This document shows, piece by piece, positions 36,757-44,379 of a stretch of 48,830 nt of DNA. Source of the DNA: Candidatus Rifleibacteriota bacterium (GTDB taxonomy: Bacteria > Muiribacteriota > Ozemobacteria > Ozemobacterales > Ozemobacteraceae). Each line of letters opens with the position of its first letter. The first letter of the stretch is position 1. The DNA is taken from contig JAHISQ010000033.1 of the NCBI GenBank assembly GCA_018818125.1, forward strand, positions 1 to 48,830, read 5' to 3'. A program made the translations under genes and the position numbers. Below the pieces are notes generated by a model. The model was not told where the DNA came from. It saw only the letters and a list, made by a program, of their open reading frames with translations, and searched no databases.

Positions 36757-36951
36757 TTAACTCCCTTTTAATAAGGCCTGTTTTAAAATACTGTTAAGTG
36801 TTCCAGGCGCAACATCATCTCCCGGATTTCCAGATATGGTCACTCGGCCAGATTTTATCGGATGTTTAAATTGCCGATGATTGGTGCCTCGCCTGGCAAT
36901 TATTCTCCAGCCGTCTTTTTCTATTAACTTGATTATTTCACGGACTTTCAT
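36757..36951 (-). CDS. hicA: HicA-family mRNA interferase toxin
   Basis: A 64-residue protein of the double-stranded-RNA-binding-fold HicA family. It has KLIEKDGWRIIARRGTNHRQFKHP with the conserved catalytic His, then VTISGNPGDDVAPGTLNSILKQA typical of the family's C-terminal half. It inhibits translation by cutting mRNA; HicB counteracts it. The chosen ATG at 36951 gives the normal length; a longer frame upstream is non-homologous. A perfect 16-bp hairpin GCCCAGAAATCTGGGC at 36997-37012 lies in the upstream region and could be an operator or a terminator of the neighbouring unit. Confidence 0.92.
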   Translation of the reverse strand: MKVREIIKLIEKDGWRIIARRGTNHRQFKHPIKSGRVTISGNPGDDVAPGTLNSILKQALLKGS

Positions 36952-37014
36952 CTCATAATGATAGCAAAGACTTGTAAAAATAACCACCTGTCGCAAGCCC
37001 AGAAATCTGGGCCT

Positions 37015-37118
37015 GCTATCAGTGCTACCTACGTCTATCCGAGGGTCACAATCTCCAGTATCTGATCCCCTGTTTGCCCGCCATCTCCGGCTCAAACATC
37101 CCCTTGAGATCCATGATC
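37015..37118. repeat. About 100-bp direct repeat flanking hicAB, right copy
   Basis: The partner of 36438-36540, in the same orientation. Its right part also belongs to the decayed wbpA copy (37049 onward). Confidence 0.8.
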
Positions 37119-37120
37119 AC

Positions 37121-37176
37121 CCGCCCGCCTCTTTCCTGCGGCGGGCGAGTATTCGCCCACATCCATGTGGGCACAC
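37121..37176. repeat. 56-bp insertion with two hairpins inside the pseudogene
   Basis: Compared with the intact gene, 56 bp are inserted between GATCAC and CGGGTCGG. The insertion contains an imperfect CGCCCGCC/GGCGGGCG stem and the palindrome GCCCACATCCATGTGGGC. It has the look of a small non-coding palindromic element. Confidence 0.7.
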
Positions 37177-37223
37177 CGGGTCGGCCCCTTTTTGCAGAAA
37201 GCAGCCAGCTGATCGAGCGTTCG

Positions 37224-37260
37224 GTGGCTCTTAGGCTCGCTCCTGGAGCCTTAGAGCCAC
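37224..37260. repeat. 37-bp palindromic element
   Basis: GTGGCTCTTAGGCTC and GAGCCTTAGAGCCAC form a 15-bp hairpin with one mismatch and a 7-nt loop. It lies at the deletion junction of the pseudogene. Confidence 0.75.
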
Positions 37261-37503
37261 GGACCCCGCACTGCTCAGCGGGCAGAAGCGCCCGGGTGAT
37301 CGATACCGAGCTTATGGAAAATAATCGACAGCTCATTCATCAGCGCAATATTGACGTCGCGCTGGGTGTTTTCGATAGCCTTGGCGGCCTCGGCCACCTT
37401 GATGGTAGAGGCCCGATGCACCCGTGTTTTATTTCAATATATTTGAGGGAAAGTGCATGCGCAACCGCCAGCCTGTCCAAGATTTGTGCCAATGAGCCAG
37501 TCG

Positions 37504-37532
37504 GTTGCTCTTTCGCGGACTGGTCAATATTC
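37504..37532 (+). promoter_or_regulatory. Predicted promoter of the Rpn-family gene
   Basis: TTGCTC, 17-bp spacer, TATTCT. An alternative is an 18-bp-spaced TTGATT/TATCAT pair ending at 37574. Confidence 0.35.
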
Positions 37533-37607
37533 TCGCAGGCACTGTTGATTTAAAAAGATATGGCAGGGTATCATATAGGTGATGTCTTCTATAAGGACAA
37601 AAAAAAC

Positions 37608-38663
37608 ATGGCAAAGCGCGCAGATTATGATTCTCCATGGAAAGACCTGGTAGAAAAATATTTCCAGCAGTTCATGGAGTTTTTCTTTCCTGAAATAGCG
37701 GTCAGTATCGATTGGCAGAAGAAATACGAGTTTCTCGACAAAGAGTTTCAGAAAATCGCTGTTGAAGGAGTTACCGGTCGGCGTTATGCCGACAAGCTTG
37801 TCAAAGTCAATGAATTGACTGGTCAGGAAGCCTGGGTGCTGGTTCATCTTGAAATTCAGGGGCAGGAAGACAGCGATCTTGCCAGAAGGATGCTGGTTTA
37901 CCATTACAGGATTTTTGACCGCTACCAGAAGAAAATTGCCAGTCTGGCATTGCTTGCTGATAAAAACAAAGAATGGCGTCCACAGGAATACTGTCATGAA
38001 CTATGGGGTTGTGAATTGAATTTTCGGTTTCCGATGGTAAAACTTCTTGATTTTGCCAATAAGGTCGAAGATCTTGAAAACAGCCAGAATCCTTTTGCAA
38101 TAGCTGCGTTTGCGCATATGAAAACAATGGAAACCATTGGCAACGACGCAAAGCGTCTTGAGTTCAAGACATATGCTGCCCGGGCTTTGTATAAGGCGAA
38201 ATTTGATCGCCAGACCATCATGGAACTCTTCCGTTTTCTTGACTGGATAATGACCTTGCCGGCCGACTATGAAAACGCTTATACTGAGACCCTGAATGAA
38301 CTGGAGGAAAACATGCGTTACGTTACTACTTTCGAAAGACGTGGAATTGCCAAAGGCATTGAGAAAGGCATTGAGAAAGGCATTGAGAAAGGCCTGGAAG
38401 AAGGCATTGCTTCTCACAAGGCCTCTTTGAATACTATTCTTCAATTGCGTTTTGAGCGAATACCGACCCGAATCAATTCTGCAATTGAGAATATCAACGA
38501 TCTTGAAGCCCTGAAAAATCTTGTTATCAACGCCGCTGTGGCCGAAAGTATCGAAGTGTTTCAAGATTACCTTGGCTCTGTCGTCGGGCCAGCCAACAAA
38601 GTCTCAGAACCCGTCGCCGCTTACGTTCCAACCCGCAAACCCCGCACCAAAAAACGCTCCTGA
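37608..38663 (+). CDS. Rpn-family PD-(D/E)XK nuclease (recombination-promoting nuclease / putative transposase)
   Basis: A 351-residue protein. The N-terminal half matches the Rpn/YhgA-like family. It has YADKLVKV (Asp of the PD motif), WVLVHLEIQGQ (the E-x-Q active-site strand), and MLVYHYRIFDRY. The C-terminal part has a helical region and a tandem Lys/Gly/Glu run, four 4-residue repeats GIEK (encoded by 12-bp tandem repeats at 38352-38387). Rpn proteins promote RecA-independent recombination; they are often labelled transposases. Start ATG at 37608 is chosen because AAGGA lies upstream; a longer frame adds 16 residues. No terminal inverted repeats of an IS are seen, so this is a lone domesticated-style gene. 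Its expansion-prone repeat may allow length variation. Confidence 0.85.
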   Translation: MAKRADYDSPWKDLVEKYFQQFMEFFFPEIAVSIDWQKKYEFLDKEFQKIAVEGVTGRRYADKLVKVNELTGQEAWVLVHLEIQGQEDSDLARRMLVYHYRIFDRYQKKIASLALLADKNKEWRPQEYCHELWGCELNFRFPMVKLLDFANKVEDLENSQNPFAIAAFAHMKTMETIGNDAKRLEFKTYAARALYKAKFDRQTIMELFRFLDWIMTLPADYENAYTETLNELEENMRYVTTFERRGIAKGIEKGIEKGIEKGLEEGIASHKASLNTILQLRFERIPTRINSAIENINDLEALKNLVINAAVAESIEVFQDYLGSVVGPANKVSEPVAAYVPTRKPRTKKRS

Positions 38664-38724
38664 TCCACAAATTCAAACCAGTGGATGGCCGATCCTGCAC
38701 AATCTGGATGTGTGTCTGCGTAGC

Positions 38725-38742
38725 GGTTCAACATGTTGAACC
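38725..38742. repeat. Perfect 18-bp palindrome
   Basis: GGTTCAACATGTTGAACC is self-complementary over its full length. It lies between the convergent Rpn and wbpA genes. No poly-T follows, so it may be a protein-binding site or a remnant hairpin. Confidence 0.6.
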
Positions 38743-38797
38743 CCTGCAGTAAATATGCTGTTCCCGCCCGCCCTGCGTAGCTTCAGCGAAGCAGGGC

Positions 38798-40234
38798 CTA
38801 CAATCTCCAGTATCGAATCCCCTGCTTGACCGCCATCTCCGGCTCAAACATCCCCTTGAGATCCATGATCACCGGGTCGGCACCCTTTTTGCAGAAAGCC
38901 GCAAGCTGATCAAGTGTAAGTTCTTTGAATTTATCATGCGGAACCGCAAGAATCACCGCATCAACCTTTGGTGCAGCGGCGAGTGACCGCAGCAGCAATC
39001 CGGGGACATGACCCGGGAGCATTTCGGGGACATGACCCGGGAGCATTTCGGGGACATGACCCGAATTCGCAGAATTCGGGATCGTGTCCCCGGAATGCGG
39101 TTGAGCAGCTAAAATCGCCCCGTATTCATGCACAACTTCTTCAGCATCAGCGTAAGGATCAAAAACGAGGCTCTCGACATCGTATTCAGCCAGTTCGCTG
39201 ATGATATCAACGACCTTGGTATTTCGAATATCGCCGACATTTTCCTTAAAAGTCAGCCCAAGAATGAGCACCTTCGCGCCCTTGACCGCCTTGCCGACCC
39301 TGATCAGCTTTTTCACGGTGTTTTCGGCAACAAACTTGCCCATTCCGTCATTGATCCGGCGCCCCGATAGAATCACTTCGGGGTGATAGCCAAGCTCTTC
39401 AGCTTTGTAAGTCAGGTAATAAGGATCTACCCCGATACAATGCCCACCGACCAGCCCGGGAAAGAACTTCAAAAAGTTCCATTTGGTTCCGGCCGCGCGC
39501 AGCACTTCGAGCGTATCGATACCGAGCTTATGGAAAATAATTGACAGTTCATTCATCAGCGCAATATTGACGTCGCGCTGGGTATTTTCGATAACCTTGG
39601 CGGCCTCGGCCACCTTGATGGTAGAAGCGCGATGCACGCCGGCTTCGAGAATACTGTCATAAACAGAAGCCACAACTTCAAGTGTCTCAGCATCACAACC
39701 CGAAACAATCTTGGTTATGGTCTGCAGCCGATGCACCTGGTCGCCGGGGTTAATGCGCTCCGGGCTGTAACCGACCTTGAAGTCCTTCAAATATTCGAAC
39801 CCCGAATTCTTTTCGAGCAGCGGCACACACTCATCTTCAGTCACGCCCGGGTAAACGGTCGATTCGTAAACAATCACAGAGTTGCGTGGCATATACTTGC
39901 CCACAGTCTGAGAACTCATCACCAGCGGCGTCAGATCCGGCCGTTTATTCTGATCAACCGGCGTCGGCACCGCCACCACAATAAACCGGCACTCACCAAG
40001 TTTTTCGGGCTCAGTGGTAAATTCAATATTGCAGCCTTTAAGGCCGCCTTCAGGCACTTCACCGGTCGGGTCGATCCCCTGTTTCATCAGCTCGACCTTC
40101 GCCTGGTTAACATCAAAGCCAACCACATCATATTTAAGGGAAAAGGCATGCGCGAGCGGCAGACCAACGTAACCGAGGCCGACTACCCCGATCTTTGCTT
40201 TGCGGCTTTTAAGTTTATCAAACAGGTGTTTCAT
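38798..40234 (-). CDS. wbpA: UDP-N-acetylglucosamine 6-dehydrogenase (WbpA/TviB type) with a repeat-derived insertion
   Basis: A 478-residue enzyme that oxidises UDP-GlcNAc to UDP-GlcNAcA, the first step to UDP-ManNAc3NAcA. The N-terminal Rossmann domain has GVVGLGYVGLPLA, the middle [20 protein letters not shown] and FLKFFPGLVGGHCIGVDPYYL segments include the conserved catalytic Cys and Lys region, and the C-terminal domain has LGLTFKENVGDIRNTK. Residues about 382-412, in the C-terminal UDP-binding domain, are an insertion reading GHVPEMLPGHVPEMLPGHVPG, encoded by tandem palindromic repeats; family members normally go from EYGA directly to VDAVILAV. The frame stays open, so the enzyme may still work. 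AGGAGG precedes the ATG. It is divergent from wbpE, 197 bp away. A decayed second copy is at 37049-37475. Confidence 0.92.
   Translation of the reverse strand: MKHLFDKLKSRKAKIGVVGLGYVGLPLAHAFSLKYDVVGFDVNQAKVELMKQGIDPTGEVPEGGLKGCNIEFTTEPEKLGECRFIVVAVPTPVDQNKRPDLTPLVMSSQTVGKYMPRNSVIVYESTVYPGVTEDECVPLLEKNSGFEYLKDFKVGYSPERINPGDQVHRLQTITKIVSGCDAETLEVVASVYDSILEAGVHRASTIKVAEAAKVIENTQRDVNIALMNELSIIFHKLGIDTLEVLRAAGTKWNFLKFFPGLVGGHCIGVDPYYLTYKAEELGYHPEVILSGRRINDGMGKFVAENTVKKLIRVGKAVKGAKVLILGLTFKENVGDIRNTKVVDIISELAEYDVESLVFDPYADAEEVVHEYGAILAAQPHSGDTIPNSANSGHVPEMLPGHVPEMLPGHVPGLLLRSLAAAPKVDAVILAVPHDKFKELTLDQLAAFCKKGADPVIMDLKGMFEPEMAVKQGIRYWRL
39001..39092. repeat. Tandem palindromic repeat inside wbpA
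   Basis: A 24-bp unit CGGGGACATGACCCGGGAGC... occurs at 39001-39024 and 39025-39048, and a third unit starts at 39049. The third unit turns into a 44-nt hairpin (39049-39092) with arms CGGGGACATGACCCGAATTC and GAATTC...GTGTCCCCG. It resembles the GGGGACA/TGTCCCC palindromes spread by REP-associated transposases. It is translated in frame. Confidence 0.85.
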
Positions 40235-40267
40235 TCAGGTTATCCTCCGAACATTTTTTCAACCTGA

Positions 40268-40296
40268 ATCTTACTTTAATCAGTCATTTCAGACAA
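40268..40296 (-). promoter_or_regulatory. Possible promoter of wbpA
   Basis: TTGTCT, 17-bp spacer, TAAGAT on the minus strand, about 33 bp before the wbpA ATG. It departs from the TTGC form. Confidence 0.35.
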
Positions 40297-40358
40297 CAAT
40301 TTTCTGATGGTTGAAATAACATGAGCATAAACCGGCTGTCTGAAGCAATCGAAAAAAC

Positions 40359-40387
40359 TTGCCTGTAGAGCAATCTGGGAATAGAAT
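40359..40387 (+). promoter_or_regulatory. Predicted promoter of wbpE
   Basis: TTGCCT, 17-bp spacer, TAGAAT, with an untranslated leader of about 38 nt before the wbpE ATG. Confidence 0.5.
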
Positions 40388-40431
40388 CGCCGATGAAGTT
40401 TTAATTTACAAACACTATCAGGAGATCGCCG

Positions 40432-41541
40432 ATGAAAGTGCCAATGCTTGACCTTAAACCTCAATACGCCCAGATAAAAGAAAAACTTTTACCTGAAATA
40501 ATGGATACCATAGAAAATCAGGCGTTCATTCTCGGCCCCAAAGTCAGCAGAGTCGAACAGGAACTTGCGGAATACATAGGCGCGAAATTTACAGTCGGCT
40601 GCTCATCAGGCACTGACGCTCTGTTGCTGGCTCTCATGGCTCTTGATGTTGGACCCGGTGACGAAGTTATCACTACGCCTTATACTTTTTTTGCTACCGC
40701 TGGTTCAATCGCACGCTCAGGTGCCAGAGCAGTTTTTGTTGATATTGAACCTGATACTTATCTGATGCGGGTCGACCAGATTGAGAAGAAAATCAATCTC
40801 AAAACCAAAGCTATCATGCCGGTTCACCTGTTTGGCCAGTGTGTCGACATGGATCCGCTTATGGCAATTGCCCGAAAATATAACCTCAAAGTAATCGAAG
40901 ATTCAGCGCAGGCTATCGGCTCAGGCTACAAAGGCAAAAACTCCGGAAATATCGGTGATATCGGCTGTTTCAGCTTTTTCCCAAGTAAGAACCTTGGTTG
41001 TTTTGGCGATGGCGGGCTTGTTTCAGCCAACGACGAAAGCCTCAGCGAAAGACTAAAGGGACTGCGCGTGCATGGTGGGCAGGTTCAGTATCATCATAAC
41101 GAAGTTGGTCTTAACGCTCGGTTGGATGCGCTGCAGGCCGCGGTAATTTCAGTTAAACTGCCATATCTGAACAGCTGGACCGAGGGTCGCCGCCATAATG
41201 CAGCTCTTTACAACGAGCTCTTCAAGAACAACAATAAAGTTACTACTCCGGTTGAGAAAGAAGGCCGGCGCCACATTTACAATCAGTATGTAATAAGAGT
41301 CGATAACCGAGATGCTCTCAAAGCTCATTTGACCGAAAAAGAAATCGGTTGTGCCGTTTATTACCCGCTTTCTCTGCACCAGCAGAAATGCTTCGCCAAT
41401 CTAGGCTATGGCGAAGGTGACTTTCCCGAATCAGAAAAAGCGGCGAAAACTACCCTGGCGCTCCCCGTTTTTCCTGAATTGAGCGAAGAACAGGTCAAAT
41501 TTGTTGCCAAAACCGTAAACGATTTTACCGCCAAAAGCTGA
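40432..41541 (+). CDS. wbpE: UDP-2-acetamido-2-deoxy-3-oxo-D-glucuronate aminotransferase (WbpE type)
   Basis: A 369-residue PLP enzyme of the DegT/DnrJ/EryC1/StrS family that aminates the 3-keto product of WbpB to UDP-GlcNAc3NA. Features are VPMLDLKPQYAQI at the N-terminus, GCSSGTDALLLALMAL, VDIEPDTY, VIEDSAQAIGSGY, the Schiff-base Lys in FFPSKNLGCFGDGG, and RLDALQAAV near 230. These match WbpE/WlbC. AGGAGA lies 8 nt upstream of the ATG. It is transcribed alone from a clear promoter and ends at a palindromic repeat. The other four pathway genes are in this window, so the assignment is supported by context. Confidence 0.93.
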   Translation: MKVPMLDLKPQYAQIKEKLLPEIMDTIENQAFILGPKVSRVEQELAEYIGAKFTVGCSSGTDALLLALMALDVGPGDEVITTPYTFFATAGSIARSGARAVFVDIEPDTYLMRVDQIEKKINLKTKAIMPVHLFGQCVDMDPLMAIARKYNLKVIEDSAQAIGSGYKGKNSGNIGDIGCFSFFPSKNLGCFGDGGLVSANDESLSERLKGLRVHGGQVQYHHNEVGLNARLDALQAAVISVKLPYLNSWTEGRRHNAALYNELFKNNNKVTTPVEKEGRRHIYNQYVIRVDNRDALKAHLTEKEIGCAVYYPLSLHQQKCFANLGYGEGDFPESEKAAKTTLALPVFPELSEEQVKFVAKTVNDFTAKS

Positions 41542-41553
41542 CTTGAATTCAAT

Positions 41554-41666
41554 GTCATTGCGAGGAGGGCGTTAGCCCGACGTGGCGGTATGCCGAAGGC
41601 ATAAGCCAGCTCTGAGCTAATCTCATGTTTAAAGGGATTGCTTCGGCGTATGCGCCTCGCAATGAC
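41554..41666. repeat. Palindromic intergenic repeat with GTCATTGCGAG termini
   Basis: It begins GTCATTGCGAGGAGGGCG and ends GCCTCGCAATGAC, the outer arms being inverted. The internal part contains a GCCGAAGGCAT-type hairpin. It fills the gap between convergent wbpE and the DUF1667 gene, where its long stem could terminate both. Similar GTCATTGCGAG palindromes are widespread in bacterial genomes. Confidence 0.85.
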
Positions 41667-41672
41667 GAAGAA

Positions 41673-42005
41673 CTATTCTATATCAATACAAACCTTTGTT
41701 GTATTGTGACTCTGGCAAAAATCATTATGAATCTGATTGCGGGCTTCCGGTGTGGGAGCCCCTTTCAGTTTCTGGTGCATGGCATTGATTTCGCTTAACT
41801 CAATTGGTTCAACAGTGCGGTAGGCATATAATCTGCCATCGTTGTCGCGAAGGGTCGAAAAAAAATGACGCAATGGCGCGGCAATTTCCTGCTGCAGAAA
41901 CTCCTGTCCCTGCGGGCAGAGTTTCTGCCCGGGCAAACCTTCCAGCTGCGGTCTGATACTGCAGCTTCTTGGGCAGGCAAGGCAGATGTGACTTTTTACG
42001 CTCAC
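41673..42005 (-). CDS. DUF1667 redox-associated protein
   Basis: A 110-residue protein matching DUF1667. A CLACPRSC motif (residues about 8-15) and a later LCPQGQEF motif supply conserved cysteines. The segment EIAAPLRHFFSTLRDNDGRLYAYRTVEPIELSE is typical. DUF1667 proteins follow GlpA-like and GlpB-like genes and probably assist or complete an iron-sulfur or electron-transfer unit. The start is GTG, overlapping the stop of the preceding gene by 4 bp (GTGA), so the three genes are co-translated. Function is not established. Confidence 0.87.
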   Translation of the reverse strand: MSVKSHICLACPRSCSIRPQLEGLPGQKLCPQGQEFLQQEIAAPLRHFFSTLRDNDGRLYAYRTVEPIELSEINAMHQKLKGAPTPEARNQIHNDFCQSHNTTKVCIDIE

Positions 42006-42976
42006 TGACAGACTCCATGATCATGATGTAAAGCTGTAGATACCATTTCTTCAGCAGTTGAGCTGACATCGTCAACTATCGGAAATATTCTGGCAGCATT
42101 ACCGCAGGCATAAAGCCATGGCAGCGAAGAGCGACCATGTTGGTCAAGTTGCAGATGTCCGTTTGTAATTTGCGCGCCGACATTTTTTGCCAGTGAAATT
42201 TCCGGCATCAGACCTATTGCCGACAGTACAAAGTCACAGGCGATAAACTCAGTTGTTTTAAAGTCAGGTTCGCAGGCAGAATTGACTCTGGCCAAAGTTA
42301 CGCCTGTCACTCTATCCTGACCATGAACTTTTATGATTGTTGATTCAGTGTGTAACGGAATTTCAAGATCATAAATACAGGTCTGTATGTTGCGCTTCAC
42401 TCCGCCCGGTTCAGATCTTATCTCGATTACAGCTGCAACCTGCATTCCTTCAAAGACAAGGCGTCTGGCCATAATCAGCCCGATATCACCGGCGCCGAGA
42501 ATAACCGCAGTATTGCCAGGTCTGATCGCGTAGCGGTTGATCAGCAGTTGAGCTTCACCGGCACCGAATATCCCGGCGGGGCGGTTCGATGGAACAGACA
42601 ACGCACTGAATGGAATTTCTCTGCTTCCGGTCGCCAGAACAAGTTTGTCGAATGCGATGCTGAACGATCCATGTTCATTGCAACACTGTATTGTTTTTTC
42701 GTGGCTGATTTCTATTACAGTCGTATTCAACAGCATTTCGGTTTTGTTAGTGTCAAGCATGGCAAAAGCCTTTTGTGCGTATTCCGGCCCAGTGAGTTCC
42801 TGTTTGAAATAGTTCAGGCCGAAACCGGTATGAATACACTGCAACAGTATACCGCCCGGCCTGGAATCTTTTTCGATAAGCACGCAGGTTGCATTGCTAA
42901 AAGTTCTTGCGATCTGGCCTGCTGCCGCGATTCCGGCGGCTCCAGCGCCTATGATGGCGAAGTCATACTTTTTCAT
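42002..42976 (-). CDS. FAD/NAD(P)-dependent oxidoreductase, second subunit of the redox triad
   Basis: A 324-residue pyridine-nucleotide-disulfide-type oxidoreductase. It has an FAD-binding motif IIGAGAAGIAAAGQIA at the N-terminus, a second NAD(P)-binding GAGDIGLIMARRL near 165, and CDFVLSAIGLMPEISLA and GVTLARV, and it ends at YACGNAARIFPI. It matches the GlpB-like/NADH-oxidoreductase component that accompanies GlpA-type dehydrogenases and DUF1667. It has no redox CxxC of its own. Its start overlaps the previous gene by 4 bp. The triad is the characteristic gene set of anaerobic FAD-linked glycerol-3-phosphate or 2-hydroxyacid dehydrogenases (family knowledge); the substrate here is not determined. 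Confidence 0.88.
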   Translation of the reverse strand: MKKYDFAIIGAGAAGIAAAGQIARTFSNATCVLIEKDSRPGGILLQCIHTGFGLNYFKQELTGPEYAQKAFAMLDTNKTEMLLNTTVIEISHEKTIQCCNEHGSFSIAFDKLVLATGSREIPFSALSVPSNRPAGIFGAGEAQLLINRYAIRPGNTAVILGAGDIGLIMARRLVFEGMQVAAVIEIRSEPGGVKRNIQTCIYDLEIPLHTESTIIKVHGQDRVTGVTLARVNSACEPDFKTTEFIACDFVLSAIGLMPEISLAKNVGAQITNGHLQLDQHGRSSLPWLYACGNAARIFPIVDDVSSTAEEMVSTALHHDHGVCQ

Positions 42977-44355
42977 TTGAGATCACCCGTAAACATTTGT
43001 GACCCCTGATTCTTATGTTTAACGTCACTGGTTGCAAGATTAAGAGTTTTTCTTAAAATGGCGGTCAGGCGTGGTCGACAGAAAGAACCCTGACAGTCGC
43101 CCATACCCGCTCTGGTCTGCCAGCGGATCGTTTCGATGTTGTCAGCACCGCGTCGGATAGCTTCGGCAATCTGGCTCATAAATACTTTTTCGCAGCGACA
43201 GACCAGTTCTCCGGGATGCTGCTCTGCAACCGCGCCAACTATGCTGATTCTTGTCTCGACAAGACTGTTTTTCGCTGGCAGGTTCAAATATTCTTTGAGC
43301 ATTTGCTCTGTCTTCATCGCAATAGCAGGTGCTGCGGTTAAGCCGGGCGATTTGACACCATCGATCCTGAGAACTCTCTTCATTGCAAGGTGATCGTCGA
43401 ACTGGAAACCAGTGCCAACATTAACACGTTCACCGGTAAAGGTTCTGATAATTTCTTTGCGGTCGAGTTGCGGAACAATATCCTGGCAAGCATTCCAGAG
43501 ACTGCAGAAGCGGTTCCAATTTAACTTTTCATCGGTGAGATCTTTACTGGCAATAGCATCCGGCCCCAGCATAAGGTTGCCATGAATTGTCTGCTGCAGA
43601 ACTATCCCTTTGGTTGTCTCAGATGGTGGCGTAAAAAAGATTTCTGCCAGCTCTGGTTGTATGTTTCTGGCAAGCATGTAATAAGCACCGCTGACAAGCT
43701 TCTGGTATGAGGCTTCCAGAGCAAAGAACCGACTGACTTCGTTACTGCCTGCTCCAGCTGCAATAATCACGTATCTGGAACTTATCAGGCCGGCCGTAGT
43801 TGTTAAAACCCATTTCCCTTCAGAATCTTCGGCCTGATTAATCGAGCAATCAGGAAGAAAGGTCAGATCATTGCTTACGGCGTTTTCAAGAATGGCTCGA
43901 CAGGCGTCATAGGGCAGGATCTGTGCTGAATTTTCAACTACGAGGGCGCCACAGATACTGTCAGCCAGGAAAGGCCAGCGTGCATGGGTTGCTTTCTGGT
44001 CGAGCATTTCCGACTGCAGGGTTTGAGCATGAGCTGCGGCCATTTTTTCGAGCAGTTGCCGACTGTTTTTGTTGTGAGCAAGAATCACAGTTGCCTTGTT
44101 TTGCAAAGGAAAGTCGAGTCGAGACGACCATTCTCTATACCAGTCGGTGCCGGTCTGACACATGGCGAAAACTTCAGAGTCAGGTTCTTCATGAATGCCT
44201 GAATGCAGAATACCAGAATTTGCCCGTGTTGCGCCATTGGCGACATCAGAGCCTTTTTCGATCAGAGCGATTCTTAGGTTGGTTCGGCTGAGCCGCCAGG
44301 CAATCGAGCAGCCGACGATACCAGCCCCCACGACTACAACATCATAATCCTTCAT
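42973..44355 (-). CDS. GlpA-like FAD-dependent dehydrogenase with C-terminal BFD-type [2Fe-2S] domain
   Basis: A 460-residue flavoenzyme. FAD-binding VVVVGAGIVGCSIAWRLS is at residues 5-22, the second nucleotide-contact region is ATRANSGILHSGIHEEPDSE, and catalytic-domain segments such as FIIAAGAGSNEVSRFF occur. The last 75 residues hold a BFD-like [2Fe-2S]-binding domain with LVCRCEKVF, and the terminal GDCQGSFCRPR. It resembles the GlpA subunit of anaerobic glycerol-3-phosphate dehydrogenase or the LhgO family. It lies directly after the AbiF-WbpD gene (24 bp), so it may be co-transcribed with it, but this would be a functional mismatch. Confidence 0.88.
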   Translation of the reverse strand: MKDYDVVVVGAGIVGCSIAWRLSRTNLRIALIEKGSDVANGATRANSGILHSGIHEEPDSEVFAMCQTGTDWYREWSSRLDFPLQNKATVILAHNKNSRQLLEKMAAAHAQTLQSEMLDQKATHARWPFLADSICGALVVENSAQILPYDACRAILENAVSNDLTFLPDCSINQAEDSEGKWVLTTTAGLISSRYVIIAAGAGSNEVSRFFALEASYQKLVSGAYYMLARNIQPELAEIFFTPPSETTKGIVLQQTIHGNLMLGPDAIASKDLTDEKLNWNRFCSLWNACQDIVPQLDRKEIIRTFTGERVNVGTGFQFDDHLAMKRVLRIDGVKSPGLTAAPAIAMKTEQMLKEYLNLPAKNSLVETRISIVGAVAEQHPGELVCRCEKVFMSQIAEAIRRGADNIETIRWQTRAGMGDCQGSFCRPRLTAILRKTLNLATSDVKHKNQGSQMFTGDLK

Positions 44356-44379
44356 GCAATCTAAAATCCATAGCTATCG

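Larger units (their letters stand above)
37049..37475 (-). pseudogene. Decayed, internally deleted copy of the wbpA-type UDP-sugar dehydrogenase gene
   Basis: Three collinear fragments of the intact gene at 38798-40234 are present in order. The first, 37049-37219, matches 38801-38916, with a 56-bp insertion. The second, 37299-37422, matches 39515-39638. The third, about 37434-37475, matches 40126-40167. About 600 bp and about 490 bp are missing between them. The last reading frame still spells MDLKGMFEPEM and ends GIRYWRL as in the intact gene. No start codon or full frame remains. It looks like an ancestral or duplicated dehydrogenase gene that decayed, possibly by the recombination that placed hicAB beside it. 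Confidence 0.88.

Noticed and set aside
37074..37553. 159-codon plus frame over the pseudogene region
   Set aside because: The minus strand explains the sequence as a decayed wbpA fragment; the plus frame has no SD or recognisable product.
37608..38663. Insertion sequence
   Set aside because: No terminal inverted repeats or target-site duplication around the Rpn gene.
39001..39092. CRISPR array
   Set aside because: Tandem 24-bp units without spacers; palindromic REP-like, and in frame in wbpA.
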